Shown here: positions 26,195-34,295 of the stretch, in pieces
Numbering within the stretch: the stretch's first letter is position 1
How the letters are laid out: every line of letters starts with the position of its first letter
Translations under genes and position numbers: made by a program
The notes under the pieces: model-generated
What the model was told of the DNA's origin: nothing
What the model saw: the letters and a program-made list of their open reading frames with translations, nothing else
The model's database searches: none
DNA from: Chryseotalea sanaruensis
GTDB taxonomy: Bacteria > Bacteroidota > Bacteroidia > Cytophagales > Cyclobacteriaceae
NCBI RefSeq assembly: GCF_003990915.1
Contig: NZ_BHXQ01000002.1
Location: 186,001-250,000, forward strand
Reading direction: 5' to 3'
DNA length: 64,000 nt

Positions 26195-26256
26195 CGGTCT
26201 GTGTCCGCACAGACCGAAATTACATTAGCAAAATGGTTTGTGAAGACACAAACCAT
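26195..26256. repeat. Two adjacent related palindromes with compensatory changes
   Basis: The first, 26195-26216, is CGGTCTGTG, a TCCG loop and CACAGACCG. The second, 26233-26256, is ATGGTTTGTG, an AAGA loop and CACAAACCAT. Both fit GGTYTGTG-N4-CACARACC; the C:G pair of one is T:A in the other, so pairing is kept while sequence differs. Neither is followed by a T tract on the plus strand, so they are not simple secA terminators. They resemble small dispersed palindromic repeats. Confidence 0.75.
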
Positions 26257-26351
26257 GGCGTGAAAGCTGAAAACAAAATTTACTAAACAACTAAATACAG
26301 TATTGGCTTTACTAAACGAAAACGACTTAGTGGAACTAACTGGATAAAGCG

Positions 26352-26867
26352 ATGAAAAGAATGTTTGAGTTGTCACACTACCTGGTTTACATGATTATGA
26401 TGGGCTGTGCCTCTAGTCAGGTGAGCACCTCTGCTACACCAACACGTTATACCGAAGACCTCACTTATTTACGTCCATCTTTTGAAGAGGCAAAACCAAA
26501 TCCGGAAACAGATCCGAATGAGAATGTAACGAAACCTGTATATCAGGAACCGCGCTATGCAGTAAATGAACAACTGCACGAAGTGCTGGATAGCATTGAT
26601 CGTATTAATCTTAGTAAAAAACTAGTGGACGGTTTTACCATACAAATTTATGCGGGTCAAAAAAGAGAAGATGCGCTAAATACTAAGCGAACAATGGATT
26701 TAGCCCTACCAGAATTAAAAGCAGAAATGACTTATGTTCAGCCCACTTTTCGCATCAAAGCAGGCAAGTATTATACTCAACTAGACGCGCAAAAAGACTA
26801 CGTAGCAGTAAAACGTCATTTCCCTAACGCTATTCTTGTCCCAGATAAAATAGCCGTTCCGCATTGA
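26352..26867 (+). CDS. SPOR-domain lipoprotein
   Basis: 171 residues. A lipoprotein signal peptide ends in MMGC (Cys19). A low-complexity linker rich in Pro, Glu and Asn covers about 25-80. The C-terminal ~75 residues show the SPOR pattern GFTIQIYAGQKREDA...YYTQLDAQKDYVAVKRHFPNA-type strands and helices. SPOR domains bind denuded glycan and often locate proteins to the division septum. The gene lies 186 bp after secA, behind the palindrome pair. Confidence 0.8.
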   Translation: MKRMFELSHYLVYMIMMGCASSQVSTSATPTRYTEDLTYLRPSFEEAKPNPETDPNENVTKPVYQEPRYAVNEQLHEVLDSIDRINLSKKLVDGFTIQIYAGQKREDALNTKRTMDLALPELKAEMTYVQPTFRIKAGKYYTQLDAQKDYVAVKRHFPNAILVPDKIAVPH

Positions 26868-26893
26868 TTTGAAATTTGAAATTCTGAATAGTC

Positions 26894-27769
26894 TTACGCT
26901 ACATCAAATCCTTTGATGATCTTCAGCATCGCAAACCAATCTTGTTGGCCTAGCTTTACATCCAAAGCAGCAGCGGCCTCCTGAATACGCTCAGTTTTTG
27001 TTGTACCTGTAATGGGGAAAAGATTTGCAGGATGCGCAAGCAACCAAGCGAAAAGCAATTTAGCAGTGCTCACTTTATATTTATCTGCCAACACGCCAAG
27101 CGTTTGCATTTTTTCCAAGTCATCAAAATATTTTCCATTGCCTAGTGGTGACCAGGCCATAATGCCAACATGATGTTTCATCATTACATCACTTACACCA
27201 TTAAACAAGTAATCACTTTTAAATAAGGATACTTCCAGCTGATTGGTGACCAAAGGCATGGGTAAAAACGATTGCAGCATTTCAAATTGTGTGCTGGTGA
27301 AATTCGAAACACCAAAATGCAAAACCTTACCCTTTTCATATAAATCCTCAAAGGCTTTTGCTACCTCCTGTGGGTTTAACAAAGGATCAGGTCTATGTAT
27401 TAATAATAAATCAATTCTATCTGTACCTAAATTTTTAAGTGAAGTTTCCACAGACTGAATGATGTGTTCGTAGGTTGTATCGTAGTGTTTAATCCTGTGT
27501 TCAGGCTTGTTATCAACTTTTAACTTAATACCACATTTAGTAACCAATTGCATTTTATTACGCAAACCTGGATGTTGCTTGAGGATACGACCAAATAATT
27601 CTTCTATGGTATACCCACCATAAATATCGGCATGATCAAATGTTGTAATGCCACAATCTAATGCTGCTGCAATGCAACGTTCATTAATAGTTTCGTCAGC
27701 CCAATTCCAAACACCCGCTATGATGCGCGAAAACTCCGGACCTTTAGGATGAATCCTCTGATATTGCAC
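26894..27769 (-). CDS. Aldo/keto reductase (YdhF-like)
   Basis: 291 residues of the NADPH-dependent aldo/keto reductase fold. The catalytic tetrad can be placed: Asp and Tyr in DHADIYGGY, Lys in VTKCGIK and His in LLIHRPDPL. The ITGTTKTERI segment near the C-terminus contacts the cofactor phosphate. It resembles the YdhF/COG4989 group. It starts 1 bp after the stop of the DUF5763 gene, so it is the last gene of a three-gene unit with the nucleoside phosphorylase. The substrate is unknown. Confidence 0.9.
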   Translation of the reverse strand: MQYQRIHPKGPEFSRIIAGVWNWADETINERCIAAALDCGITTFDHADIYGGYTIEELFGRILKQHPGLRNKMQLVTKCGIKLKVDNKPEHRIKHYDTTYEHIIQSVETSLKNLGTDRIDLLLIHRPDPLLNPQEVAKAFEDLYEKGKVLHFGVSNFTSTQFEMLQSFLPMPLVTNQLEVSLFKSDYLFNGVSDVMMKHHVGIMAWSPLGNGKYFDDLEKMQTLGVLADKYKVSTAKLLFAWLLAHPANLFPITGTTKTERIQEAAAALDVKLGQQDWFAMLKIIKGFDVA

Positions 27770-27770
27770 C

Positions 27771-28088
27771 CTATTTAGCAGTTTGGTGTTGGTAACACTT
27801 CTTTCCCTTACTTGCTGTCATTCGCTTGCAGCGCACTCCCTCTTTTGTTTTTCCCTCGCACTGTTTTAACGCAGCCTTTCCCAATTCATTAGGTTTGCAA
27901 ACATCACAAGCTTTTTTTCCAGCCTTCTTTGCCTTATCAATGTTAATACCCTCCGCATCACCTGAAAGACGACAATCTGCAGTATGGTATTTTTCTCCCT
28001 TTGCAGAAGAGTAAACAGTTTGTGCTTGGGCAGCAAGTACGAATCCAAACACCAGTAAAACACTCATCAATAGTTTTTTCATATTCAT
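27771..28088 (-). CDS. Secreted DUF5763-type cysteine-motif protein
   Basis: 105 residues with a signal peptide (about 1-22, AAQA/Q). Two short Cys/His motifs follow. One is YHTADC...ACDVCKP (about 34-65), as in Ada-like metal-binding repeats. The other is QCEGKTKEGVRCKRMT...KKCYQH (about 76-101), the DUF5763 signature. Both probably bind zinc or form disulfides. The start overlaps the phosphorylase stop by four bases and the stop is 1 bp before the aldo/keto reductase. It is unusual to find an exported protein so tightly coupled to two cytoplasmic enzymes. Confidence 0.78.
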   Translation of the reverse strand: MNMKKLLMSVLLVFGFVLAAQAQTVYSSAKGEKYHTADCRLSGDAEGINIDKAKKAGKKACDVCKPNELGKAALKQCEGKTKEGVRCKRMTASKGKKCYQHQTAK

Positions 28089-28900
28089 AATTGTTTAATC
28101 AGTTCAACATATAATTCAGTAAGCTTCGCTTCAGCCTTACCTGCTATTTCAATAATTTCTTGAATATTAGCTGGCTGAAGATTATCTGGGTCGCAATCAT
28201 CGGTAAGCACAGAAATAGCACAGCATGGTAAACCAGTGTGATTTGCTACTATAACTTCAGGCACGGTGCTCATCCCTACAGCATCCGCTCCAATGCGATG
28301 TAAGAAACGATACTCGGCCCTGGTTTCAAGATTAGGGCCCATCACACCAACATAAACACCTTCATTTAATTTTATACTCTTCTCTTTGGCGATTGCTTTT
28401 AGTTTTTTATTTAAAGTTAACGCATATGGCTGACTCATATCCGGAAAACGCGATCCCAACACCTCATAGTTTGTTCCCCTCAAGGGATTATCCGGTTGTA
28501 AGTTAATGTGATCATCAATCAGCATAAGTTCACCCTTTTTCCAATTCAAATTCATATTGCCTGCTGCGTTGGAGATAAGCAGGTTTTTTACGCCCAACAT
28601 TTTCATAACGCGCACAGGTAGTGTAATCTGTTGCATGCTGTAGCCCTCATAATAATGGAAGCGACCCTGCATGGCCAACACTTTCTTCCCCTTAATCTCA
28701 CCGTAAATCAATTGCCCTTTATGAAATTCAACCGTTGATATTGGAAAATGCGGAATCGAATTATACGGGATTTGAATTGGCTTCTTAAATTCCTTAACAA
28801 ATAAATTTCCTAACCCAGTGCCTAGTATCACTCCTATTTCGGGCGCCTCAACACCTCGGCTTCTAATGTAGTCGCTTGCTTCTTGGATTTCTTTTAACAT
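28085..28900 (-). CDS. Purine nucleoside phosphorylase (trimeric type)
   Basis: 271 residues. Phosphorolysis of purine nucleosides to base and ribose-1-phosphate. Motifs of the trimeric PNP/MTAP family: VILGTGLGN near residue 25 (phosphate site), QGRFHYYEGYSM, LLISNAAGNMN, VGVMGPNLETRAEYR, and AVGMSTVPEVIVANH near residue 210. The Asn expected in the base site appears as TDDCD. It lies directly downstream of arsM but is separated from it by a terminator (28925-28957), so it is probably in a separate unit. Confidence 0.93.
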   Translation of the reverse strand: MLKEIQEASDYIRSRGVEAPEIGVILGTGLGNLFVKEFKKPIQIPYNSIPHFPISTVEFHKGQLIYGEIKGKKVLAMQGRFHYYEGYSMQQITLPVRVMKMLGVKNLLISNAAGNMNLNWKKGELMLIDDHINLQPDNPLRGTNYEVLGSRFPDMSQPYALTLNKKLKAIAKEKSIKLNEGVYVGVMGPNLETRAEYRFLHRIGADAVGMSTVPEVIVANHTGLPCCAISVLTDDCDPDNLQPANIQEIIEIAGKAEAKLTELYVELIKQL

Positions 28901-28924
28901 AAAAATAAAATAGAGTAGTGAAGG

Positions 28925-28957
28925 TAAAAAAAGAAGCCGGAATTACCCGCTTCTTTT
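28925..28957 (-). terminator. Intrinsic terminator after arsM (minus strand)
   Basis: Minus strand: AAGAAGC, a GGGTAATTCCG-type apex, GCTTCTT, then a run of T. It lies 18 bp after the arsM stop and separates the arsenosugar genes from the nucleoside phosphorylase. Confidence 0.8.
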
Positions 28958-28974
28958 CAAATTGTTGTAGTCAA

Positions 28975-29946
28975 CTAACAACAACCACCTCCATCATAAA
29001 AATACGTTGAAGGTGAAATGAAAATATCCTGCCTGTTAAGTGCGGCAAGTGCACCTGCTGTTTTATCGCAAATGGCAAGTGGTTGGTTTTGCATAAGTAC
29101 ATGTCCCTTCTTATCATCGAAGTACTCATCACCACCAAAATAAATTGCTGTTCTTCCTGTAAATACACATGCACCATCTGCCGGCATGGGGTCTTTAATG
29201 GCACAAACTTCCACGCTTTCAATGTAAATCATTTTGTTGGTTTGATAATGTGCAGGATCTAAAATTCGATAAGGACGCTTCGCACGAATTTCTACTGTGC
29301 CAAAACCTGTATCTGTAATGAGCTTAATGTATTCTTTTAATGGAAGTGCCCCGCTTAAACATAGCGCGCGTAGCCTTTCATCTTGTTTCAAGGTTTCCGG
29401 CATTTCAGTCTCGCAAGTAGGATCAGATAAGACTAGGCGACCATGTGGTTTCAATATTCGATACATCTCCGCCAATGCGGTTTTTAAATCTTCTTGAGTA
29501 AAAATGTTAAACAAACAATTTTGAGCTGCAACATCTATCGAGTTATCTGGAACCGGAAGATTAAGCGCATCACCTTTTCTAAGGTCAATAAAATCAGGCT
29601 TAAACCATGGATTTTGCTTTTCAGCCTCAACAAAATTTTCCCTACTCGCCTGCAACATCTCATCCACTACATCAATACCTATTACGCCACTACTACGTCT
29701 GCTGAAATAGGAAAACTGTAATAACTCCATGCCTCCACCAACACCAACATAAAGAATTGCAGGATCATTAACTAGATCTCGGGGATTTACGGTGCTGCCA
29801 CAACCATAATTCATGTCGAGCATTTTCTTTGGAATTTTTAATCCTGGCAGTTGCCAGACAGGTGTTGTTGTGCAACACAATCCTTTTTGTGGATTTTCCG
29901 CTGCTTCTTTATAAACGTTACGGGTGGTCTCTAAATAAGTTTGCAT
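28975..29946 (-). CDS. arsM: Arsenosugar-type arsenite methyltransferase ArsM
   Basis: 323 residues. SAM-dependent methylation of As(III), the first step of arsenosugar synthesis. The SAM site is YVGVGGGMELLQF near residue 68. Arsenic-binding cysteines are likely in GLCCTT (residues 22-25), NYGCGS, NCLFNIF (near 143) and the C-terminal GGGCC. The C-terminal extension of about 120 residues distinguishes this clade from simple ArsM. It is downstream of arsS (38-bp gap) and ends before an intrinsic terminator. Confidence 0.88.
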   Translation of the reverse strand: MQTYLETTRNVYKEAAENPQKGLCCTTTPVWQLPGLKIPKKMLDMNYGCGSTVNPRDLVNDPAILYVGVGGGMELLQFSYFSRRSSGVIGIDVVDEMLQASRENFVEAEKQNPWFKPDFIDLRKGDALNLPVPDNSIDVAAQNCLFNIFTQEDLKTALAEMYRILKPHGRLVLSDPTCETEMPETLKQDERLRALCLSGALPLKEYIKLITDTGFGTVEIRAKRPYRILDPAHYQTNKMIYIESVEVCAIKDPMPADGACVFTGRTAIYFGGDEYFDDKKGHVLMQNQPLAICDKTAGALAALNRQDIFISPSTYFYDGGGCC

Positions 29947-29984
29947 GAATTAATGATTTCAAATTCCAAGTTTCAAATTCAACA

Positions 29985-31040
29985 TTAAGCTGTTGCTCCC
30001 TGGCAACTTGAGCCTGCGCCTGCTGTGCAAGCATAACAATGCTGGCTGATGACGATATCGCGTGATTCCAATTCAACAACATTAAATGTACTAATATGTT
30101 GCCCTTTGCGTTCATCTGTTTTTAAACCCAGCATTTGATTAAAATCGCAATCATACAAAAATCCCTGCCAGTCGATAGAAACAGTATTACGACACATAAC
30201 ACCACTCACTGCCATCGGATTAAAAGCAGTGATTAATTTCTCCATATACTCTTCGTAGTTTCCACTTTCAATTAGAAAATCCAAAAAGCGGCTAATAGGA
30301 ATATTGGTAATAGTAAATAAGCTGTTAAACTCAATAGAGAAATGCTCTTTCAATTCTTTTTTAAAATCTCTCTCCAGCTGACCTTGATCGCCTGGTAAAA
30401 AAGCACCACTTGGGTTGTAAACTAAGTCTAAAATTAAACCACTCCCTGATTTTCCATAACCAACTTCATTAAGCATTTGTAGCGCCTTTATTGAAGTTTC
30501 AAAAACGCCTTCTCCACGTTGGCGATTTGTTTTCTCTGCACTATAAAAAGGTAGGGATGAGCAAATGCGCACCTTGTGCTCTTTAAAAAATTGCGGCAGA
30601 TCATGATACTTAGGATTAGCTAAAATGATGGTTAAGTTTGACCGAACGATGATCTCTTGCGCACCTCTTTTTTTTGCTTCTGTTACAAACCATCGGAAGT
30701 CAGGATTCATTTCAGGAGCGCCACCAGTAATATCAAGTGTGTGAATTTTTGTCTGCTCCAAAACATCCAGACATTGTTGCATGGTTTCACGCGTCATGAT
30801 TTCTTTGCGGTCAGGACCAGCATCTACATGGCAGTGCTTGCACACTTGATTGCACATGTAGCCAATGTTCATTTGGAAGATTTCAATCTTCGATGGTTTT
30901 AAAGGAAAATAACCAACAGCCTCAATCTTGGATTTAAATGTTGGAAGTTTACCTTCCTTAAAAATCCCATTATTCAAAAACTCAACTTGCTTTTCTTGTT
31001 GAGCTAGTAGGTGATGGCGGGCATGCAAGCTTTTAATCAT
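29985..31040 (-). CDS. arsS: Arsenosugar biosynthesis radical SAM protein ArsS
   Basis: 351 residues from the ATG at 31040. The radical SAM cluster motif is CNQVCKHCH (Cys63, 67, 70), followed by DITGGAPEMNPDF. The C-terminal half carries SIDWQGFLYDCDFNQM and CYACTAGAGSSCQG, typical of this family and likely metal-binding. ArsS transfers the 5'-deoxyadenosyl group of SAM to dimethylarsinous acid. The frame is open to 31112, but the added 24 residues lie in A- and T-rich repeat-like spacer, so the shorter start is preferred. Gene order peroxidase-like, arsS, arsM is the known arrangement. Confidence 0.87.
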   Translation of the reverse strand: MIKSLHARHHLLAQQEKQVEFLNNGIFKEGKLPTFKSKIEAVGYFPLKPSKIEIFQMNIGYMCNQVCKHCHVDAGPDRKEIMTRETMQQCLDVLEQTKIHTLDITGGAPEMNPDFRWFVTEAKKRGAQEIIVRSNLTIILANPKYHDLPQFFKEHKVRICSSLPFYSAEKTNRQRGEGVFETSIKALQMLNEVGYGKSGSGLILDLVYNPSGAFLPGDQGQLERDFKKELKEHFSIEFNSLFTITNIPISRFLDFLIESGNYEEYMEKLITAFNPMAVSGVMCRNTVSIDWQGFLYDCDFNQMLGLKTDERKGQHISTFNVVELESRDIVISQHCYACTAGAGSSCQGATA

Positions 31041-31126
31041 ACGTAATAGTTGTTCGTTGATCGTTGTTGGCTGTTCGATAAAGTTTTCGAATAACGAAAA
31101 AACAACAACCAATAACGATTATAAAA

Positions 31127-31462
31127 TCACATCGATAACTTTTTGGCCTTGTTCATCATCATTACACCATGTACAAGTGAAGCACCACCCCGTATAGCTG
31201 CGGCTACATGTACTGCCTCCATCATCCCTTTTTCAGTGGCACCTTTCTCAAGTGCATCTTGTGTGTAGGCATCAATGCAATACGGACATTGAACAGTGTG
31301 CGATACGGCTAATGCGATTAATGATTTTTCACGGGCTGTTAATTCACCATCTTTAAAAACCTCTCCATAATAATCGAAAAATTTTGCAGCAAGCGTTTTA
31401 TCCCACTCTGCAATGTTTCCAAATTTTTTAAGGTCTGCGGGGTTGTAGTAAGTATTTTCCAT
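31127..31462 (-). CDS. Arsenosugar-associated AhpD-like (alkylhydroperoxidase core) protein
   Basis: 111 residues of the AhpD/carboxymuconolactone decarboxylase fold. The CxxC redox pair is Cys59-Cys62 in QCPYCIDAY, followed by the conserved AVHVAAAIRGG helix with its His. This matches the peroxidase-like family found beside arsM and arsS. It is the first gene of the arsenosugar unit. A thiol-redox role during arsenic handling is inferred; the reaction is not known to me. Confidence 0.85.
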   Translation of the reverse strand: MENTYYNPADLKKFGNIAEWDKTLAAKFFDYYGEVFKDGELTAREKSLIALAVSHTVQCPYCIDAYTQDALEKGATEKGMMEAVHVAAAIRGGASLVHGVMMMNKAKKLSM

Positions 31463-31557
31463 AGTAAGATTTACGGTAATATAGTGGTTTTACATGAGGT
31501 GAATAATCGTCCTCACGACAAAACAACATACCTACGAATAAAGTTGCGACTGCGGAT

Positions 31558-32493
31558 TTAAGCAGGAAGGGCTATTCTGTAAATTTTGCCCTTTTTTATT
31601 TTGAGGTCTTCGTCTCGTAACCAAGGATTGAGGCGCTTAATGGTTTTGTAATTTGTACCTTTTGATAATGAAAAATCAACCAGACTTTTAATTGATTCTT
31701 TTACTTCCACATATTGGACTTTCTCTTCGTTGTAGAGTTCTTCTTCAGCTAATACAAAGCCGTACTTTAACGGGTTTTGCATTATCTCTTTCATGGCAAT
31801 GAGTCGGAAGATATAACGTGAGGTTTCATCATTCAAAAACAAGTCGTAATAGGAATCAACCTTTTGATTATCTAATGCTTTTTGCATGCCCGTCATTCCT
31901 CGATTGTATGAAGCTGCAGCAAGCGTCCAGTTACCAAATTTGCGATGGGCATCTTTAAGGTATTTACATGCAGCATAAGTAGATTTAATAGGGTCGTAAC
32001 GCTCGTCAACCTGCTTATTAATTTCTAACCCGTAAGCTTTGCCCGCATCGGGCATAATTTGCCAAAAACCAGTCGCTTCTCGGGGCGAAACCTGATTCAG
32101 CAATGCGCTTTCAATCAAGGGCAGATATTTAAAATCATCAGGTATACCATTCTCTTTAAGAATTTTCTCCATTTGTGGCAACCAGCGATTTGCCCGTTTA
32201 ATAATAAATAATGTGCTACTGTGTAAGTAGCTGTTTACCTGCAACTCTCTGTCTAAGCGCTCGCGTACATCATTGATATGAAGTGGCACTTCTTCTTGTG
32301 CAAAATCCAGCTTTTCCGGAATACGAAATGGTTTTGCTACAAAACCAGAAGGAATTTCGGCAACTAACGCTGTTGCATTATCTGAAATGGCCTCTACAGC
32401 TACGTTACGACCCAAACTGCTTCCATTGTAGGTTATATAACCTAACAAAATGACTAGTGTAGCTACTGATACATATATTGAAAGATCCTTCAT
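31558..32493 (-). CDS. Lytic transglycosylase (SLT domain), membrane-anchored
   Basis: 311 residues from the ATG at 32493. An N-terminal membrane segment (about 5-22) is followed by a soluble SLT goose-lysozyme-like domain. The catalytic Glu is in PLIESALLNQVSP, and GFWQIMPDAGKAYGL and AAASYNRGM complete the family pattern (MltD-like). The last ~55 residues look like a degenerate LysM-type module. It cleaves glycan strands with 1,6-anhydro ends. A longer frame to 32559 would overlap the upstream LOG gene and add no sense. It follows that gene by 22 bp. Confidence 0.88.
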   Translation of the reverse strand: MKDLSIYVSVATLVILLGYITYNGSSLGRNVAVEAISDNATALVAEIPSGFVAKPFRIPEKLDFAQEEVPLHINDVRERLDRELQVNSYLHSSTLFIIKRANRWLPQMEKILKENGIPDDFKYLPLIESALLNQVSPREATGFWQIMPDAGKAYGLEINKQVDERYDPIKSTYAACKYLKDAHRKFGNWTLAAASYNRGMTGMQKALDNQKVDSYYDLFLNDETSRYIFRLIAMKEIMQNPLKYGFVLAEEELYNEEKVQYVEVKESIKSLVDFSLSKGTNYKTIKRLNPWLRDEDLKIKKGKIYRIALPA

Positions 32494-32515
32494 CCCCACA
32501 TCCGGTAAAAAGTGT

Positions 32516-33274
32516 TTAGAAATTTGGCGAAAGTAGATACTTCGAATAAAAGTCATCAATCACTTTCACTGCCTCTTCTGGTGTATCTACAACGCTGAAT
32601 AACTCAAGATCTTCTACGTTGGCATTCTTTTCTTTTCCAATCAACACCTTGGTAACCCAGTCAACAAAACCCTTCCAATATTCCTTGCCAACCAATACAA
32701 TAGGAAAGCGACCAATTTTTTTGGTTTGAATTAGGGTAAGTGCTTCAGTTAATTCATCTAATGTTCCAAATCCACCTGGCATTACTATAAAGCCCTGTGA
32801 ATATTTCATAAACATTACTTTGCGAACAAAGAAATAATCAAAGGTTATTAACTTATCAGGGTCAATATAAATATTACCCTTCTGTTCAAATGGTAAAAAA
32901 ATATTAAGTCCTACTGATTTACCTTTGGCACGATGCGCCCCGCGGTTACCCGCTTCCATAATACCGGGCCCACCACCTGTAATAACACCATAACCATGCT
33001 GCACCAATTGATAAGCTATATCATCGGCCATTTTATAATAAGGGTTGGTGGGCTTAGTTCTGGCAGAACCAAATATGGTTACACAGGGACCTATTTTGGC
33101 CAGCTTTTCAAAACCTTCAACAAACTCACTCATGACTTTAAAAATCACCCATGAGTCTGAGCTTTTTATTTCTGCCCAATCTTTATCAACAAATGCCTTT
33201 CTTATTCTGTGCTCTTCTTCAATGGCTTGCTTAAGCAGGTCATCATCCACTTTTTTTAATTTCTTCTTTGCCAT
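32516..33274 (-). CDS. LOG family (TIGR00730) nucleotide phosphoribohydrolase-like protein
   Basis: 252 residues of the lysine decarboxylase-like Rossmann fold. The two signature motifs are GGGPGIMEAGNRGA and PGGFGTLDELTEALT. Characterised members release the base from cytokinin or purine nucleoside 5'-monophosphates; real lysine decarboxylase activity is not expected. It is upstream of the lytic transglycosylase on the same strand. Confidence 0.9.
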   Translation of the reverse strand: MAKKKLKKVDDDLLKQAIEEEHRIRKAFVDKDWAEIKSSDSWVIFKVMSEFVEGFEKLAKIGPCVTIFGSARTKPTNPYYKMADDIAYQLVQHGYGVITGGGPGIMEAGNRGAHRAKGKSVGLNIFLPFEQKGNIYIDPDKLITFDYFFVRKVMFMKYSQGFIVMPGGFGTLDELTEALTLIQTKKIGRFPIVLVGKEYWKGFVDWVTKVLIGKEKNANVEDLELFSVVDTPEEAVKVIDDFYSKYLLSPNF

Positions 33275-33333
33275 AACAATACTAAAATTACAACAAGGTA
33301 GTAAAACGATGAGAATTACAAATTAGTTGTAGT

Positions 33334-34248
33334 TTACTTCTTATCAAGTAGATTTTGCAAACTTTCTTCCAGGGTATTAAACTGAAACTGATAACCACTG
33401 GCTTGTATTTTTTTTGATGAAACATCACTTCCGTAAATGATCAGGTTAGCCATTTCGCCTAATACCAGCTTGAGAAAAAATGCAGGAACTTTAGGAAGGA
33501 AGAGTGGTCTCTTAAGCTGCCTGGCTATGGCTTTGGTAAAGTCTTCATTACTTACAGCATAGGGGCCTGTACCATTGTAAGCACCTTGTAACGATTCATT
33601 CTCTACCAAGTGAATAAACATATTACAAAGGTCGTCTATGTGTATCCAACTCAACATCTGCTTACCCGATGCCAGCGGAGAACCAACAAATAATTTTACC
33701 GGAACAACCATAGGCTCCAATGCTCCGCCTTTATCACTTAACACTATGCCTATGCGCAATTTAGCTACACGCAAAGGAAGTTCAATTAATTTGTCAATCG
33801 ACTCTTCCCATTGCCGGGTGACCGAGGCAAGGTAATCCGTGCCTGGCGCACTTTGCTCGTCATATAATTCGCCTTTTAAGTCGAAACCATAGTAACCAAT
33901 GGCTGAAGCTGAGATAAAATGTTTTACCTCATTATTTGTGTTTTTTAGTGTGGCCTCTAACAATGCTGTCGATTGAGTACGACTTTCTAAAATCTCTTGC
34001 TTGCGCTTTTCCGACCATCGTTTGTCGGCAATGCCTGCACCAGCCAAATGAATAACAGTATCTATACCTTTAAGGGCACTTACATCCATTTGCATTTGTT
34101 CTACATTCCAGACAAAAGATGGAATCTCACCCTTTTTTGCACTTCTACCTAAATGGGAAACGTTGTGCCCCTTTTGTAATAAAAATTCGGTAAGCCTTTT
34201 GCCTATAAGTCCGGAGGCACCCGTTATTAAAATGTTTTTTTTAGTCAC
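33334..34248 (-). CDS. TIGR01777 family SDR epimerase (YfcH-like)
   Basis: 304 residues of the atypical short-chain dehydrogenase family. The dinucleotide site is ITGASGLIGKRL at residues 7-18. The family has SAIGYYG in the active-site region and the HIDDL segment in the second half, plus the C-terminal DUF1731-like region (KVPAFFLKLVLGEMA). The substrate is unknown. The start codon is GTG at 34248. It diverges from the gene at 34296. Confidence 0.9.
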   Translation of the reverse strand: MTKKNILITGASGLIGKRLTEFLLQKGHNVSHLGRSAKKGEIPSFVWNVEQMQMDVSALKGIDTVIHLAGAGIADKRWSEKRKQEILESRTQSTALLEATLKNTNNEVKHFISASAIGYYGFDLKGELYDEQSAPGTDYLASVTRQWEESIDKLIELPLRVAKLRIGIVLSDKGGALEPMVVPVKLFVGSPLASGKQMLSWIHIDDLCNMFIHLVENESLQGAYNGTGPYAVSNEDFTKAIARQLKRPLFLPKVPAFFLKLVLGEMANLIIYGSDVSSKKIQASGYQFQFNTLEESLQNLLDKK

Positions 34249-34262
34249 GGTGCTGATTTTAG

Positions 34263-34270
34263 TAGTTTTG
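34263..34270 (+). promoter_or_regulatory. -7 box TAGTTTTG for the gene at 34296
   Basis: A perfect TAnnTTTG 25 bp before the start codon, in the short divergent spacer after the epimerase start. Confidence 0.5.
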
Positions 34271-34295
34271 AATACAATTAAGAAACATTATTGCT

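Noticed and set aside
28085..31462. One six-gene arsenic operon from the AhpD-like gene through the phosphorylase and reductase
   Set aside because: A good intrinsic terminator at 28925-28957 separates arsM from the phosphorylase, so a single transcript cannot be claimed; kept only as a hypothesis.
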